From NCBI GenBank assembly GCA_009829735.1, contig CM020619.1, forward strand, positions 12,329,777-12,393,776: a stretch of DNA of 64,000 nucleotides, written 5' to 3'. This document shows, piece by piece, positions 31,309 to 42,800 of the stretch. The position numbers and the translations under genes were made by a program. Source of the DNA: Pyropia yezoensis. Lineage: Eukaryota > Rhodophyta > Bangiophyceae > Bangiales > Bangiaceae. The first letter of the stretch is position 1. The number at the start of each line of letters is the position of its first letter. The notes under the pieces were generated by a model. It did not search any database, was not told the DNA's origin, and worked only from the letters and a program-made list of their open reading frames with translations.

Positions 31309-32259
31309 GGGCTCTCGCGTTTGGCTTGCACAATGAAGCGATTATGTCTTGCATTTTGGTGGATATTTTCTTGGGTATCTATCTATCTAGTAGATTTGTG
31401 CAACACGCCCCTTGTTGCCAAAACTTCAGTAGCTGACATTTTGTCAGCCGCCTATTGTGCAATTGTCCACGTGCACTACCACCAAAATTGAGTCGTCTGC
31501 GATGGATCACTCGCGTCGGATGTCATCGTACAGGGCGCTTCATAGAAATTCCATTGAGAGGCATCCTAAGCTGTACTAAAAAACTAAGTCAATGCCACGT
31601 TTATGCGATTGATGAGAAATTCCGACCCGTTCACGTAAGATCAATTGCGTAGGCCTTTCATTCTTCAGGAGTAGTTTTTTTACTGCACAGGCTCAAGCGC
31701 TGTGAATGCGCTCACGGGAGGGCTACAATCCTCAACGACTGCCGCGTGCCGGATCAGACGGCCAACGGCCGTCGACTCGACCTCAGCAGGCCACTGCGAT
31801 TGGATCCAGCTGTATAGGCCACGCCATGGGCGGAGGAGCCGGGGGGGGGGGGCCTATACTGTAAATATTAATGTTGTTTTTGAGATGGTTTGAGCCGTCG
31901 TCGACGGCACCCGTCCGTTTTCTTTTGTGCCGAGCCGAGCCAGCCCCACCTCGTTGCGGCGCCGTGAGCGCTCCGCCGGGCGCGGAGATTGCCCCCCGCA
32001 TTTGACGGGCCGCCGACGTGTTGTCAAAAGCGGAGGCGCACTTCTGAGACCGCGCCGCAGCTCAAAGCTTGCAGCGCTCCCCTCCACAACCCGTGTCTCC
32101 ATCCTGCCCCCTTCCCACACAGCCTCCTTCGCCCCCGGTTGCTGTCCTCCGTCTCTCCGTCCTCCACGCAACCACTTTCCTTCGCCTTCTCTCCCGGTTT
32201 CCGTACCCGCTCCGCCCTCTCTACCACCGGCTCTTCTCTCCTAACCCCCGTCATCAACC
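31309..32259. other. AT-richer intergenic region with hairpin and T tract
   Basis: Unlike its surroundings, 31320-31700 is AT-richer. It contains TATCTATCTATCTAG (31377-31391), a perfect hairpin GCTGACA-TTT-TGTCAGC at 31432-31448, and ends in a T7 run near 31674-31681. No protein frame is present. I cannot identify a known small RNA in it. The last 300 bases are C/T-rich and probably the promoter and leader of the RRM gene. Confidence 0.4.
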
Positions 32260-33149
32260 ATGTCTCAGATGGCCGCCTTTGTGGGTGCTGCCGTTGGCGC
32301 GACCCTCCGCACTGCCCGCACGGCCGCCATCTGCGGCCGGTCCCTGTCTGTGTCGGCACCAGCCGCCACGCGGGCGACTGCCCCGGTCCGGGTACGTGTA
32401 GTGTCATTATCTCTCGGGTTGTTTGCTCTGCTTTTGTTACTCGCCTTGTGTTCTTTCTTCGAGCATGCCCTGCGGCGAGAAGCTGGGTGTGCTATGTGCT
32501 GTGAGGGTTGCAGTCCAACCTGTTGCTCGACTGCTTTGTCCAGGCTCCCAGCTGCTCTTGTATGGACTGCAAGCACAGAAGCATACGCCGATGTCGTCGA
32601 GTTGCTAACCATCCTGTTTCATCCACTCTGCTGCGTCGCCCGCCTCTTGGTGCTGTTGACAGATGATGGAGGCGATGAACGAGGATGAGGCCCGGGTCAC
32701 TGAGGACGCCAAGCTGTTTGTCGGCAACTTGTCGTGGAGCACGACGGACGAGGTAAGTTCGAGTTCGTATGCTGGGTCATCCAGCCCTTGAGCTGGTGAG
32801 CAGTCTCATGTGGGCGTTAGTTTTGGTCTTGCTCGTAATTTCATATGTCTGACGCGCCCGTGCTGTCGGTCCTCATGTCGGTGTCTTCCTTTTCTTTTGT
32901 TCGCTGTTTCAGACCCTGGGTGTGGCCTTCGAGGAGTTCGGCACCGTCCTGGACGCGCGCGTTGTCATGGATCGCTTCACTGGCAAGAGCCGCGGCTTTG
33001 GCTTTGTTACTTTTGACGCCGCCCCGTCCGCCGACCAGGCGCTGGAGGGCATGAACGGTCGCGAGGTTGACGGCCGTGCCATCCGCGTCGACCGCGCCAA
33101 CTCGCGCCCCCAGCGTCGGGAGCGCCGGCCGCGTGAGGATATGTACTAA
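32260..33149 (+). CDS. Small RRM RNA-binding protein, organelle type (3 exons)
   Basis: Exons 32260-32391, 32663-32752 and 32913-33149 join to 152 residues, and every intron is phase 0 (GTACGT and GTAAGT donors). Residues 1-42 lack acids and are rich in Ala/Arg/Thr/Ser (GATLRTARTAAICGRSLSVSAPAATRA), a probable mitochondrial or plastid presequence. A single RRM covers about 60-137: RNP2 LFVGNLSW near 62-69, DARVVMDRFTGKSRG and RNP1 RGFGFVTF at 101-108. The basic tail (RPQRRERRPREDMY) lacks the glycine-rich domain of plant GRP7-type proteins, while the single RRM after a transit peptide recalls organelle RRM editing and stability factors. Predicted role: RNA binding in an organelle. Confidence 0.85.
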
Positions 33150-34484
33150 GTGTACCTCACTTGTCTTCACTCCACGTGACCGCCACATTGTGGCACGTGT
33201 GAGTAGGTCGGTTACGGGGAGCCCCGGGGGTTGCGTGGGCGGGTCTGGTTTTGCTTCGAGCGGAACTAGGTGAGAGGTTTAATGAGCAGTTGCGGGCAGA
33301 CAAGGATTTTGCTCGCCTCTGCAGCGGTTGTGGCGGCACGGAAGGTGCAGCAGCGCGCGTGAAGCGTACGGCATCGGCCGGACAAGGATATTTTTTCCTC
33401 CTATGAGCAGTCGTGTCCATTTCTCTTTTAGTGTCTCCTGTTTTGGTCTTGTGTGGCTGCTCTCTCTGGCCTGGCGTATATGCGTTTTGATGTGCGCAGT
33501 CGTAGGTGATATTTGGTCTCGATGCTCGTTCTTGCGCAACTCGCGACACGGTTGGGGCTCGCGGCGAAACCTGGTTCCCAATGGTCCAGGCTCCGAGGAG
33601 ATCGCCGTTGCCTGTGCGCAGCCGAACCGGAAAGTAAATAGGGAGACGTGACCAGACGTGATCAGGGCGGCCGGCAGGCGGGCAGGTTCGTAGCGGCGCT
33701 TGGCTGCGATGTTCTGCACGTCCTCGTGTCGAGACCAGTTCATGTGTGCCGAGGTCGTCGCATATTGCAGCTGTATCGTCGCCAACTCCCCCCCGCCTGT
33801 TCCGTGTGGCCATGCTGGTAGCCAGGGACGGTGGAATGTGGAGACGGTGCTGGCGAGGACGTACTGCCTGTGGAGTCTATCCCCTCCGCTAGGCAGCCTC
33901 GGATCCGCACTGCCGTTGTCGACGCAGTCCGCCTCCACATCTCCTGGTAATGCAATCCCCCTCCGCATTGTCTGGCGATGCGGCCCTCCCCGACAGCGTT
34001 CTACCGGCGGTGGGGGCTGCGCCTGCGTCCTGTGCCCCCTCGTTCGTCTTCCACAATAGGGCGCCAGAGAGCCACCGCCAGCAGAGGCCGCGGCCGCACA
34101 CACCCGCAGGGGCACACGGGGCAGGTGGAGCATGGTGACGAGGGGGCAACAAGACGCACGTGCGCTACAAGATTTCCTTCTGTCTGAAAACATGGGGAGA
34201 ACAGTTGCGCAACGCGGACAAATACGAGAAAACAACGCAACAGTGACGTCCAATACGCACAACCGCGCCACACGCACACGACAACCTCACACATACCGCA
34301 CTCAAAACCACTTGAGCACAAGAGCAAGCAAAAAAAATACAAATGAGAAGAAAAGAAACAGAGTGACAGACACACACCACAGCCGCTGCCACCCCAACGT
34401 CATCACGCCACCCACGGGGGTCACTGTTACAATACACGAGGACAGTCAAGGGCCGAAGGTGGTTGGGGTGGGAAGGCCGGGGGG
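33150..34484. other. Convergent intergenic region
   Basis: About 1.3 kb between the RRM gene and the SGF29-like gene. It must hold both 3' ends. A T-rich segment lies at 33390-33470 and an A-rich one at 34190-34360 (the reverse-complement of a T-rich 3' end). No gene is supported. Confidence 0.5.
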
Positions 34485-37159
34485 TCATACCCCAATAGAC
34501 GCCACGTACTTGGGCGCAACGGTCTTGGCCGGCGCTACGGCGGCACCTCCACCAGCGCCGCTGCCGCCACCGCCACCGCCACCACCACCCCCACCTCCCG
34601 AGGCACCACCCGTGCCTGCGTCGCCCGTGTCGCCATCGTCCTCTTCATCGTCGAAGTTGAGAAGGTACAGGTGGTCCCGCCGCGACGCTGCGTTCTCAGC
34701 CACAGTCGCTGGATAAAAGGTGGTTGTGTCAGGGTACATGGCCAAGACGCGGGTGCCCGCCGACAGGCGCAGGTTGGGGTTGATGGGAAGCACTGACAGT
34801 TGGTTGCGCGGCACCGAGTAAGTCCTGTCGGAACCAAGACATAAGAGGATGGCACCGAGAAAAGAGGCAGACCACACAGAGCACACGAGAACAGCAAGAC
34901 CGGCCGCGACAACAAACAGGAGGTCAGTTCCCAAACAAAGGGGCAACACGTCAAAGCAAGCCGGTAAAAGGCAACAACACACTCGCGGTAGTGGCAGCAA
35001 GCGCGCACTCGTCGACCCCACCCAAAGAGGGCGCACTCTTGAGGACAGCCGCACCCCCCACCACCACGGGGTGACCAGCATGTAGCCACGACACGCAATG
35101 ACAATTACACTGCTTCCCACTGGCGCACCGCCGTTGACGATGCCAACAGCCACCCCCATCACCCCAGGGGGGGTCATGCAAAAAGGTTACCACACGTCAA
35201 CAGCACCTCACACACACACATCCCCCCGGGTGCGCCGAACAGAACAGCGCAGACCGGCAGCAAACGTACTTGGATTGTGGTGCATGGCCGCTACGGCGCT
35301 TCTCCCCCGCCGCCGTCCCGCCGCCAACGCCACCGCCGTCCTCGTCGTCCTCGTCATCCTCATCCTCCACTTCACCTGCGTCGAGCACCTCGTACTTCTT
35401 GGTGTCGGCTGCGTAGCGTAGTACCGTGCCGAGAATCCACGTCCACGCGCCCGTCCCGTCCCGCACCCGGCACGCCACCTCCGTGTCGGGCTGGACACAG
35501 CGGCGGGACTCGCCGCCCCCGCCGGCGTGGCTGCCACCGGCGCTGCAGCAAGGAAAAAGGGAGCGCGCAGACACACAACCGCAACAGCCGAGCACCCAAA
35601 CAAGGACATCAAGCACCCGTTGACTCCAGCGTCAGTCCCCTCGCTTTCCAACACGAAAAGAGCCCATAATAGTTCAACCATAGTGCGGTCGCCACCCACG
35701 GCGTCAACCCCACCCCGACTAACTCTGCCAAAGGGTGTGGTGGAATCCGCGCACGCACCCAGGAGGTACAATGGTCGCCCACTCCTCCTCCAACTGCGCC
35801 ACCGGCCCACAAGCCCGCGTCCCAAACGTACCTCTTCTTGGTTTTCTTCTTGGCCGACCCCCCGCCGCCGCCCATCCCGCCCGATGTGGTCGACAAGGCC
35901 GGTGCCAGCGATGACGACGACACGATGGGCCCCGCTGAGTGGGTGCCAGCGCCACCGCCCGCGGGCGCCGCGTCTACCGCGGGGACACCTCCCGAGCCGC
36001 CGCTGCCGCTGCCACCACCACCACCACCGCCACCACCAGACGCGCCCGGTGCACGACTAGACCCAGCGCCCACAGCACCTCCACCGCCACCGCCACCACC
36101 ACCTTCTCGTTTTCGCTTGAGCGGAGACGGCGATGGCCGCCGCCCCCGCCCGCGGCTGTCTACCGACCGTGCGATGTCAGCGCGGGACTTGGTATCCTTC
36201 CCGACAACCGCTGGGTCGTGCTTGGCCTTGCCACGTCCACCGCTGGTGGGCGCAGCGGCCGCTACCGACCGTCCCCCTCCGGCCCCTATTGCCCCGGCCG
36301 CACCGCCGCCGCTGCCGCCACCGCCGCCGCCACCGCCGCCGCCACCGCCGCTGCCACCTCGGGCGGGGCGAACGCCTCCCCCACGTGCAGACTGCCGGTT
36401 GAGGCGGTCGAGCATGGCGAGGAAGAGCCGTGCCGCCCGCGCCTCGTCCTCAGAGTAGCGGCTCTTGTCGTACAGGACGGGGGTTTCATCCCAGCCCGCC
36501 GGAGGCACCGGTGGGAGGGTGCCCGCAGAGGGGATGGGCGTCGCCAATGCCGTCGGCGGGGGCGGGGACAGGAGCGGCGGCGTCGCTACTTCGGCGACGC
36601 CTGCGCCGACCGAGCTGGGCGAGTGGCCAACGCCACCGATACCGCCACCACCACCACCACCTCCACCACCACCGCCCTCGCCGTCGCCACTATCCCCGTC
36701 CACAGCAGAGATGGCCACAGGGGGGGGGGCGCCCCGCTCCCCCCCCCCAACACCGCCACCACCGTCGCCGACGCCGACGCTGCCCGTACCCCCAACGGGC
36801 GCACCGGGACTGCCACCCCCGTCGCCGCTGCCCTCCCCCCCGTCCGTGCCGTTGGTCACGGCGGAGCTGCTCGCCGCAGCCGCCGCGACCGCAGCGGCGG
36901 CCGCAGCGGCGGCGGCGGCTGCCACCTTTGCGGCTGCCGCTGACCCCATGACACCCGCCATTGCCGCCACCGACGCCGACGCTGCCCCACCCGTTGACGA
37001 CGATGGCGGTGGCGGCGGTGGCGGCGGCGGCGGTGGCGGTGGCGGTGGCGGCGGCGGTGGCGGCGGTGGTGGCGGTGACGACACCACCGATGGGGGTGGG
37101 TCGACAGCCATAGCGGCTGCCGTCGATGCTGCTGCAGCGGAAGAGGTGGCCGCCGCCAT
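34485..37159 (-). CDS. SGF29: SGF29-like tandem-tudor SAGA subunit (3 exons)
   Basis: SGF29 reads H3K4me3 in the SAGA/ATAC histone acetyltransferase complexes. Exons, on the minus strand, are 37159-35832, 35542-35270 and 34824-34485; joined they give 646 residues, and both donors read GTACGT. Exon 2 codes the first tudor (SRRCVQPDTEVACRVRD, WILGTVLRYAADTKKYEVLDAGEVEDEDDEDDE). Exon 3 codes the second (SVPRNQLSVLPINPN, LAMYPDTTTFYPATV, YLLNFDDEEDD, KTVAPKYVASI). The YPxTTxFY and the F-x-D-D pattern are the methyl-lysine/Ala1 pocket of the family. Exon 1 is 442 residues of low complexity (a Pro run, Ala and Gly blocks), with one ordered stretch near 200 (GWDETPVLYDKSRYSEDEARAARLFLAMLDRLNRQ). This is far longer than animal SGF29 (about 290). 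The start at 37159 is one of several ATGs and is uncertain. Confidence 0.75.
37003..37076 (-). repeat. GGC/GGT repeat coding a polyproline run
   Basis: A GGY-rich tract on the plus strand is read on the minus strand as about 25 prolines in the SGF29-like N-terminus. Confidence 0.8.
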
Positions 37160-38966
37160 GGCAGCCGCCACCGCCGCCGCTGCGGGGCGGCTACCCACCG
37201 CCGCCGTGACGCTGCCTGGCCCGCCCCGGTGAGGGAGTGGAGGAGCAAGGTACGGGGGAGGTGTGGTGGGGTGAGACGGCAGCAGGGGAAACCGCACCGC
37301 GCCAGGAAGACACGAACAATAAAGAAGAGCACACGCCCACCCCCACGCCGTGACCGCGACGGGGTACGTGTACCGCTGCCGCCGCGCCCCAGCTGCTGCC
37401 GGCCCGTCTGCCACCGAGGCCACGTCACCGGCGCGTGGGGTGCACACCAAAAAGACGCCCTCCACAGCCGGGAGAGGGAGGGAGGGGAAGGGCCGCCACC
37501 ACCACAGCCTCGGCGGGTGTTGGGGGGGGGGGGAGGGGGGAGGGGGGTGGGGAGGCGGGGGGGAAGCAGACGACTTGCAGCCACCGCCACCGCAACCACC
37601 GCCGCCGCCGCCGCCGCCGCTGCAGCCGCCGCCGCTGCCGCCGCTGCAGCCGCACGGTGCGGCGCACGCGCGGGCGCGTCTGCCAGCCGCCGCCGCGCGC
37701 CTCGTCGGCGGAGCGCCGGGAGAAGCGAATGGTGGGGAGGTGGGGAGGACGGCAGCGCGTTGTCACAACCCGCGGCGCCGCCTGCAGCTGCCGTCACGCT
37801 GGGGGTGTGGGTGCTCACGCCGGGGGGGGGGGGGGGGGGGGCGGAGGCGGCCGGCGGGACGGCGGCGGCGGGCAGCAGGGGAGGCGGGGGGCAGGTGGCG
37901 ACGGCGTGTGGCGGCGCGCCAGGCCCCCCCCCTCCTCTGCCCGCCGCAGGCAGGCGGCGCGCCCATCGGCGGAGGGGGGGGGGGTGGGGCGCCCACGTGC
38001 TGCTGCGCGCGCACCCCCCCAGCGAGGTGGGCCCCGGGGCCCCCACTGGGCAGACGCCTGGCGGGGGGTCCTCCCAGATGCCACGAGGGGGGGGGTGGCG
38101 GGGTGGAGGAGCGCGCGTGCGCGCGGTGGGGGGGCGGCCAGCGTGGCCCGAAGCGCGGGGGGGTCGCGTAAAAAAAACAATACAAAAAAGAGGGTGGCCT
38201 CGGCTGTTTTTTTTTTTTCTCGTCCTCTTGCCGGCGCGCTGTGCGGGAAAAGGGGGCGTGGGGGGTGACGGTGGCGCCCTCGCGTGTGACAACCGCGCGT
38301 TTCCTGGGCCCCATCGGTGCACGCGCCGCTCGTGCGGCCCACCACGCTGGGGCCACCCCCCTTCAGAAGGCTGGAATGGGGGGCGGGGGGGGCGGCCAGC
38401 TCCGGGCCGCGGCCGCGTGGCCCGAGGAAGGCGCAACCGAGCGCCTGCCGTTGAGGGAGGACGGCCAGCCACCGCCGCTCGTCCGATGGCCCGGGCCGGC
38501 GGCTGCCCCGGGGAACCCTCTGGCCCGACCCACGAAGAGGAGGTTGGCTTTTGCACTGGGCTGCCCCCTCCCTACCCCTCCCCCCTCCCCCACCGCCTGC
38601 ACCTAGCTGGCCAAGGGGCGCCGCACCCCCTGCCCCACGGAGTTTGCCACTGGCTACTCCGCCTCCACGGACTCTGCCACGGGTCTCCTCCGCCACCGCT
38701 GCCCTGCCCCGCCGCCTTGCCGTCTGGTGTGGCATTGCCGGTCAGAGTCGTCGGGACTGGTGGTGGCCTTCTCCCTCCACCTCCTCCGTTCGTCTCCCCT
38801 CCCCGCTCCCCCCGCCCCCGGGCCCATTGGCGGGTGACACGGGTGTCATCGGCCAATCTCCATCGGCGGTCTGCCCTCGCCTTGCCCCTGGCGCTGGGTG
38901 GCACCGCTTCTGGCACAATTCTTCACCTTTCCCATCTCCCCGCCCCCCCCCCCCTTCCCCGCAGTC
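37160..38966. other. Divergent intergenic region, low complexity
   Basis: About 1.8 kb with GGGG tracts, CCG repeats and a T10 run near 38209. A 615-codon open frame on the plus strand (37229-39076) is low-complexity and overlaps the small gene in another frame; I treat it as a compositional artefact. Confidence 0.5.
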
Positions 38967-39212
38967 ATGCCCTCCATCCGGCACGCGGGCCGCTCAGCGA
39001 CCGGCTGGGGCCGTGGCGGCCAGCGCTTCCGTGGCGCCTGGTCCGAGGCCCGCCGCGCCAAGCGGATGACCGTTGAGCACGGGACGCTGCCCCACCTGGG
39101 CGTCGGCGCCGCGTCGGTTTTTGGCGGGGGGGCTCGCGAGGCGCTGTTTGCGTCCCTCTTCTTGTCGGGGCTCTTCCTGGTGGTGACGGGCATCCGGCCG
39201 CCTCGGATGTGA
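38967..39212 (+). CDS. Small single-pass membrane protein, unrecognised
   Basis: An 81-residue frame from the ATG at 38967, which follows a C-rich tract and CCGCAG-TC. The first 38 residues are basic (SIRHAGRSATGWGRGGQRFRGAWSEARRAK), then HLGVGAASVFGGG, then a clear transmembrane helix (ALFASLFLSGLFLVVTGI) and the tail RPPRM. This layout (basic N-terminus, membrane helix near the end) is typical of small respiratory-chain or import subunits of mitochondria, but I cannot name it. A 5' exon upstream is possible because an acceptor-like CAG immediately precedes the ATG. Confidence 0.5.
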   Translation: MPSIRHAGRSATGWGRGGQRFRGAWSEARRAKRMTVEHGTLPHLGVGAASVFGGGAREALFASLFLSGLFLVVTGIRPPRM

Positions 39213-39855
39213 GAGCGCTGCGGGCGTTGCGCGGCCGAAACGCTGCCTGTGGCTGCCTCGGAAGGAGGGGGGGGGGAAACCACCGCGCCGCTGCCGGGGG
39301 GTGGGAAGGGGGGGGCTTGCCGCTCGCGCCATTGGCGGGCAGCCGCTGCTGTCGGGTCTGGCCACCGAGGGGCATCGCGCCTGGACGAGTGGTGGAGAAA
39401 AGGGGGGCGCTGTCGTTGGAGCTGCTGCGCCCAGAGACCCGGCGCATGCATCGGCGTGCAGTGGCTGCCACAGTCACCAAGGGAGGGTCAGCGGGGGGGG
39501 GGGGAGCTGCTGGCCGCCGCCGCCGCCGCCACGCCCCGCCGTGTGACGAGGGCTTCGCCACGCCGGCACGCCGCGGCTGATCGTGTCCGCACACCGTCGT
39601 CGCTGCCTCCCTGTGGGTCTCAGTTGGGCTGCTCCGCCGCGCCCCATGGAGAGGGAGGCCCAGACAACCATCCCTCTAGACAAAGGTAACCAAGGAGCGG
39701 CTGGAAGAAAAAAAAAGAAGAGATATACAAGTACCCACGCCACGTCCCACAGCAGAGCCAAGAAACACAAGACGAAAACAAAAACAAAACAAGGGAAGGA
39801 TCCCACCGCCAACACCCGCCCGTGCGGTGACTGCCTCCGCCCCTTCCTCCCCCTG
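39213..39855. other. Convergent spacer
   Basis: About 640 bases. It contains GGTAACC near 39687 and an A-rich AAAAAAAAAGAAGAGATATACAAG at 39708-39731. Both 3' ends lie here. No gene. Confidence 0.5.
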
Positions 39856-42800
39856 CTACAGCTCTGCGCGACACACGGGGCAGCGGCGGCTACCATGAAA
39901 CCAACGCTTGATGCACGCCTCATGGAATACGTGTCCGCAGGGCGGCAGCACCACCACGGCGACGGTGCCGTCCGCGGCGGCACCGCCGCTGGCCTCGGAG
40001 CGGCCCTCGCCGACGAGGCTGCCGCCCGCGTCCCAGTCGACCGTCGAGTCGCCATCCTCCACTGCGTCCTCGTCGTGCGAGACGGGCTCCAGGCACACGA
40101 GGCACGTGGACGACGCCACGTCGCGAGCGCCAAACGGGGGGGACTCCACCCCGCCACCGCCGCTACCGCCGCCGGCGGTGGCGGTGCCGGCGGCTGCAGC
40201 TGCGGCTGTGGCTGCGGCGGCTCTGGAGTTACGAGCAGGGAGGGCGGGGTGAGGGGTCGCACCCACGGGCAGGTCGTCTGTACAGCCATCGCCCGCTGCC
40301 GCCGCTGCCGCCGCAGCCGGGACTAACCTGTCACCGGTCGACCGCCCGATGCTGCCGGCGGGGCGGTCGCGCCGGGCGTCCGCTCCACCCCCCAGGCGGT
40401 CGCCGGGCCGGCTGGTGCGGCGGTCCACCGGGCGCCCCGCCCCCCCGGACGGCGGCCCGTCAGAGCCCCACCAGGCTCCCACACCACCCCGCCCCGCCCA
40501 GCCGTCAGCAGAGTGGTGGCTGCCAGCGGGTCGGTCGGGGCGGTCAGGCCGCTCCCGCCCCGGCCACCGGTCGGCCGGCGGGGTCAACCCGCCGACGCGG
40601 GCACTAAGCGACGGGTGGAGCCCATCGGGCGCATCCACCGACCGGTCGCTGAGGCGACGGGTGGGAATGACGGCGGGGGGGGGGGTAGGAGTGATGGCAT
40701 CAAGGTCCTCTGCGGTGGTGACGGGCGTTGCCATCTGCGGCATTGGCGGCTGCGGAGGAGAGGGAGGCCGTGGTGAGCGCATGGCAAAGACCACAGAGGG
40801 CGGCGTACAGGTACACGGTTCAGCAACAGGAGCCTTGAGGGTGGAGGCGCACCCACCACCCCCAGTGCTTCCCCCCCCTGCCCCTCCTCCGGCCTGGTTG
40901 GACCGGTCCACCGGGATGTGCCGCACAGGAAGGCGACGGAGCTCGGCGGGACTGAGGCCTCGCCTTACGTTGTGCGCTTCCAACTCCAGCAGCTGCTCGT
41001 ACGACAAGTTCAACCCCGACGCTGCGTCGGCCGCCGCGCCAAGCGAATGACGGTGGAGAGTAACGAGCTGGTACTCGGCTAAATGCGCCACTGCACGGCG
41101 GGCGGCGCGACCGCTGCTGCCGCCAAAGCGGCTGTCCGGGCCCTCCCCGGCGTGGAACCCGCTCATGGCGTAAGCAGGGAGGCCGCTTAGGCCAACCGCC
41201 TCAGCCTGCCAGTGCGAGAGGCCGCCGCCGCCGGGTGGCAGCAGCCGGCGACGCAGGTAGGTGCCGAGTGGCCCAAAGTCGGCGCCATCCTCGTCGGCAT
41301 CGCTGCCATGGCCCCACGGCCCAGAGGGTCCGTCAGGGGAAGCCGCCACCCCCCCACCCCCCACCCCCCCACCGGCGCCGCGTCCAGTCCCCAGGAAAAA
41401 GGCGTCACTACGGCGACCACCCGGGCGGCTGATTCCTCCCGCACGCAGCGTCGGTCGACGGCGAAAGTCCGACACACCCCCCGCGCCGCGACCCCACAGG
41501 CCCAGACCGTCAGCCCCGTCATACGGGAGAAACGCCCCGTCCTCGGGTGGCAGCCGACCATCCACAGCGTCCGCCCCGCCTGCTCCACGCGCACGCCGCA
41601 AGGACAGCCGGCGGGCCAGCCAGCTGCGACGCCACCGGCGACGCACGCCCCCACCCCGCCGAACGTCGCCGTCGCCGTCACCGTCTTCTTCGGATAGGAA
41701 GCCACCGCCAGCGCCGCGGCCACCGCGGCCAGCAACGCTGGCGTCGACACCACCTACCCCCGCCACCCCCCCGCCACCGCCAATGCCAACGCCACCAACG
41801 AGTCCGCCAAAGCCGCGCCCGCGCCCCCCGCCCCGCCGGCGAGTGGGTCCCGCCCCCGCACGCCACCCACCGCCCCCCCGACCACCCATGCTCCCCATCG
41901 CATCGTCACTGTCGGCGTCAAATAGAAAGCGCCCGCCGCCGCCTACATCCCACCCCCACCCATCTGCGGCGGGCGCGTCCGCAGCGCGGGCGCGATCAGC
42001 ACGCAGTTGTCGCAGCAGCGGGCGGGCTCGGAAACGGAAGCTCTCATCGGCAACCATGTACTCGCCGTCCGATAGGCCGCCATCTGGGGTAGCTGCAGAC
42101 CGGAACGACATGTAGGGAGCACCTGGCCCGCCACCCACACCTGCGGCACCGCCGTCGACGCTGCCGCGGCCACCACCACGAGCAGCCTGTTCCCGCCGCC
42201 GCCCAAGCAGCAATGGCGAAGACGGCCGCGCCGGGGGGCTTGCGGCGGCGACCGACGGCGCCAGCCCACCGCCACCATACACACGCCCCCCCCCCCCGGC
42301 ACCCCCGTCGGCGCCCAGCAGCACCGCTGCCGCCGCGTGCAGCGGCGGCCCCGACGGCGCCGACGCGCCCGCACGTACGCCCACACGGCGCACCAACAGG
42401 TGGCGGGCGGCGAGCCGCTGCGCAGCCAGCTCCTCATCGTCACCCCCACCGGCCGGCGGCGGGGCGCCCACGCCTACCCCCACCGACGGCATCACCGCGG
42501 CCGAGGCGGTGCGGCGAAACACCCCCCCGCCGCGGCGGCTGCCCCCCCCCCCTGCCGCCGCGGTGGCCGAATGAGACCGCGGCGGTGGTGGTGGCCGCCG
42601 TCCCTGCTGGGACGGCGACGACGACCGCGGCGACGGCGGTAACGGCGACGGCGGCGACGGCAACGGAGGGGTGGGCGGCCGCGGTGGGGAGAGCAACCAG
42701 GGGGACGGCCCAGGCCCGGGCAACAGCAGCCGCCGAGGCCGCCGTCGCGCGCTGCCGCCGCCGCCGCCGCCGCCGTCACCACCACCGCCGCCGCCGCCGC

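Noticed and set aside
37229-39076. A 615-codon plus-strand frame between SGF29 and the small membrane protein
   Set aside because: Low complexity throughout, crosses the small gene in another frame, no motif.
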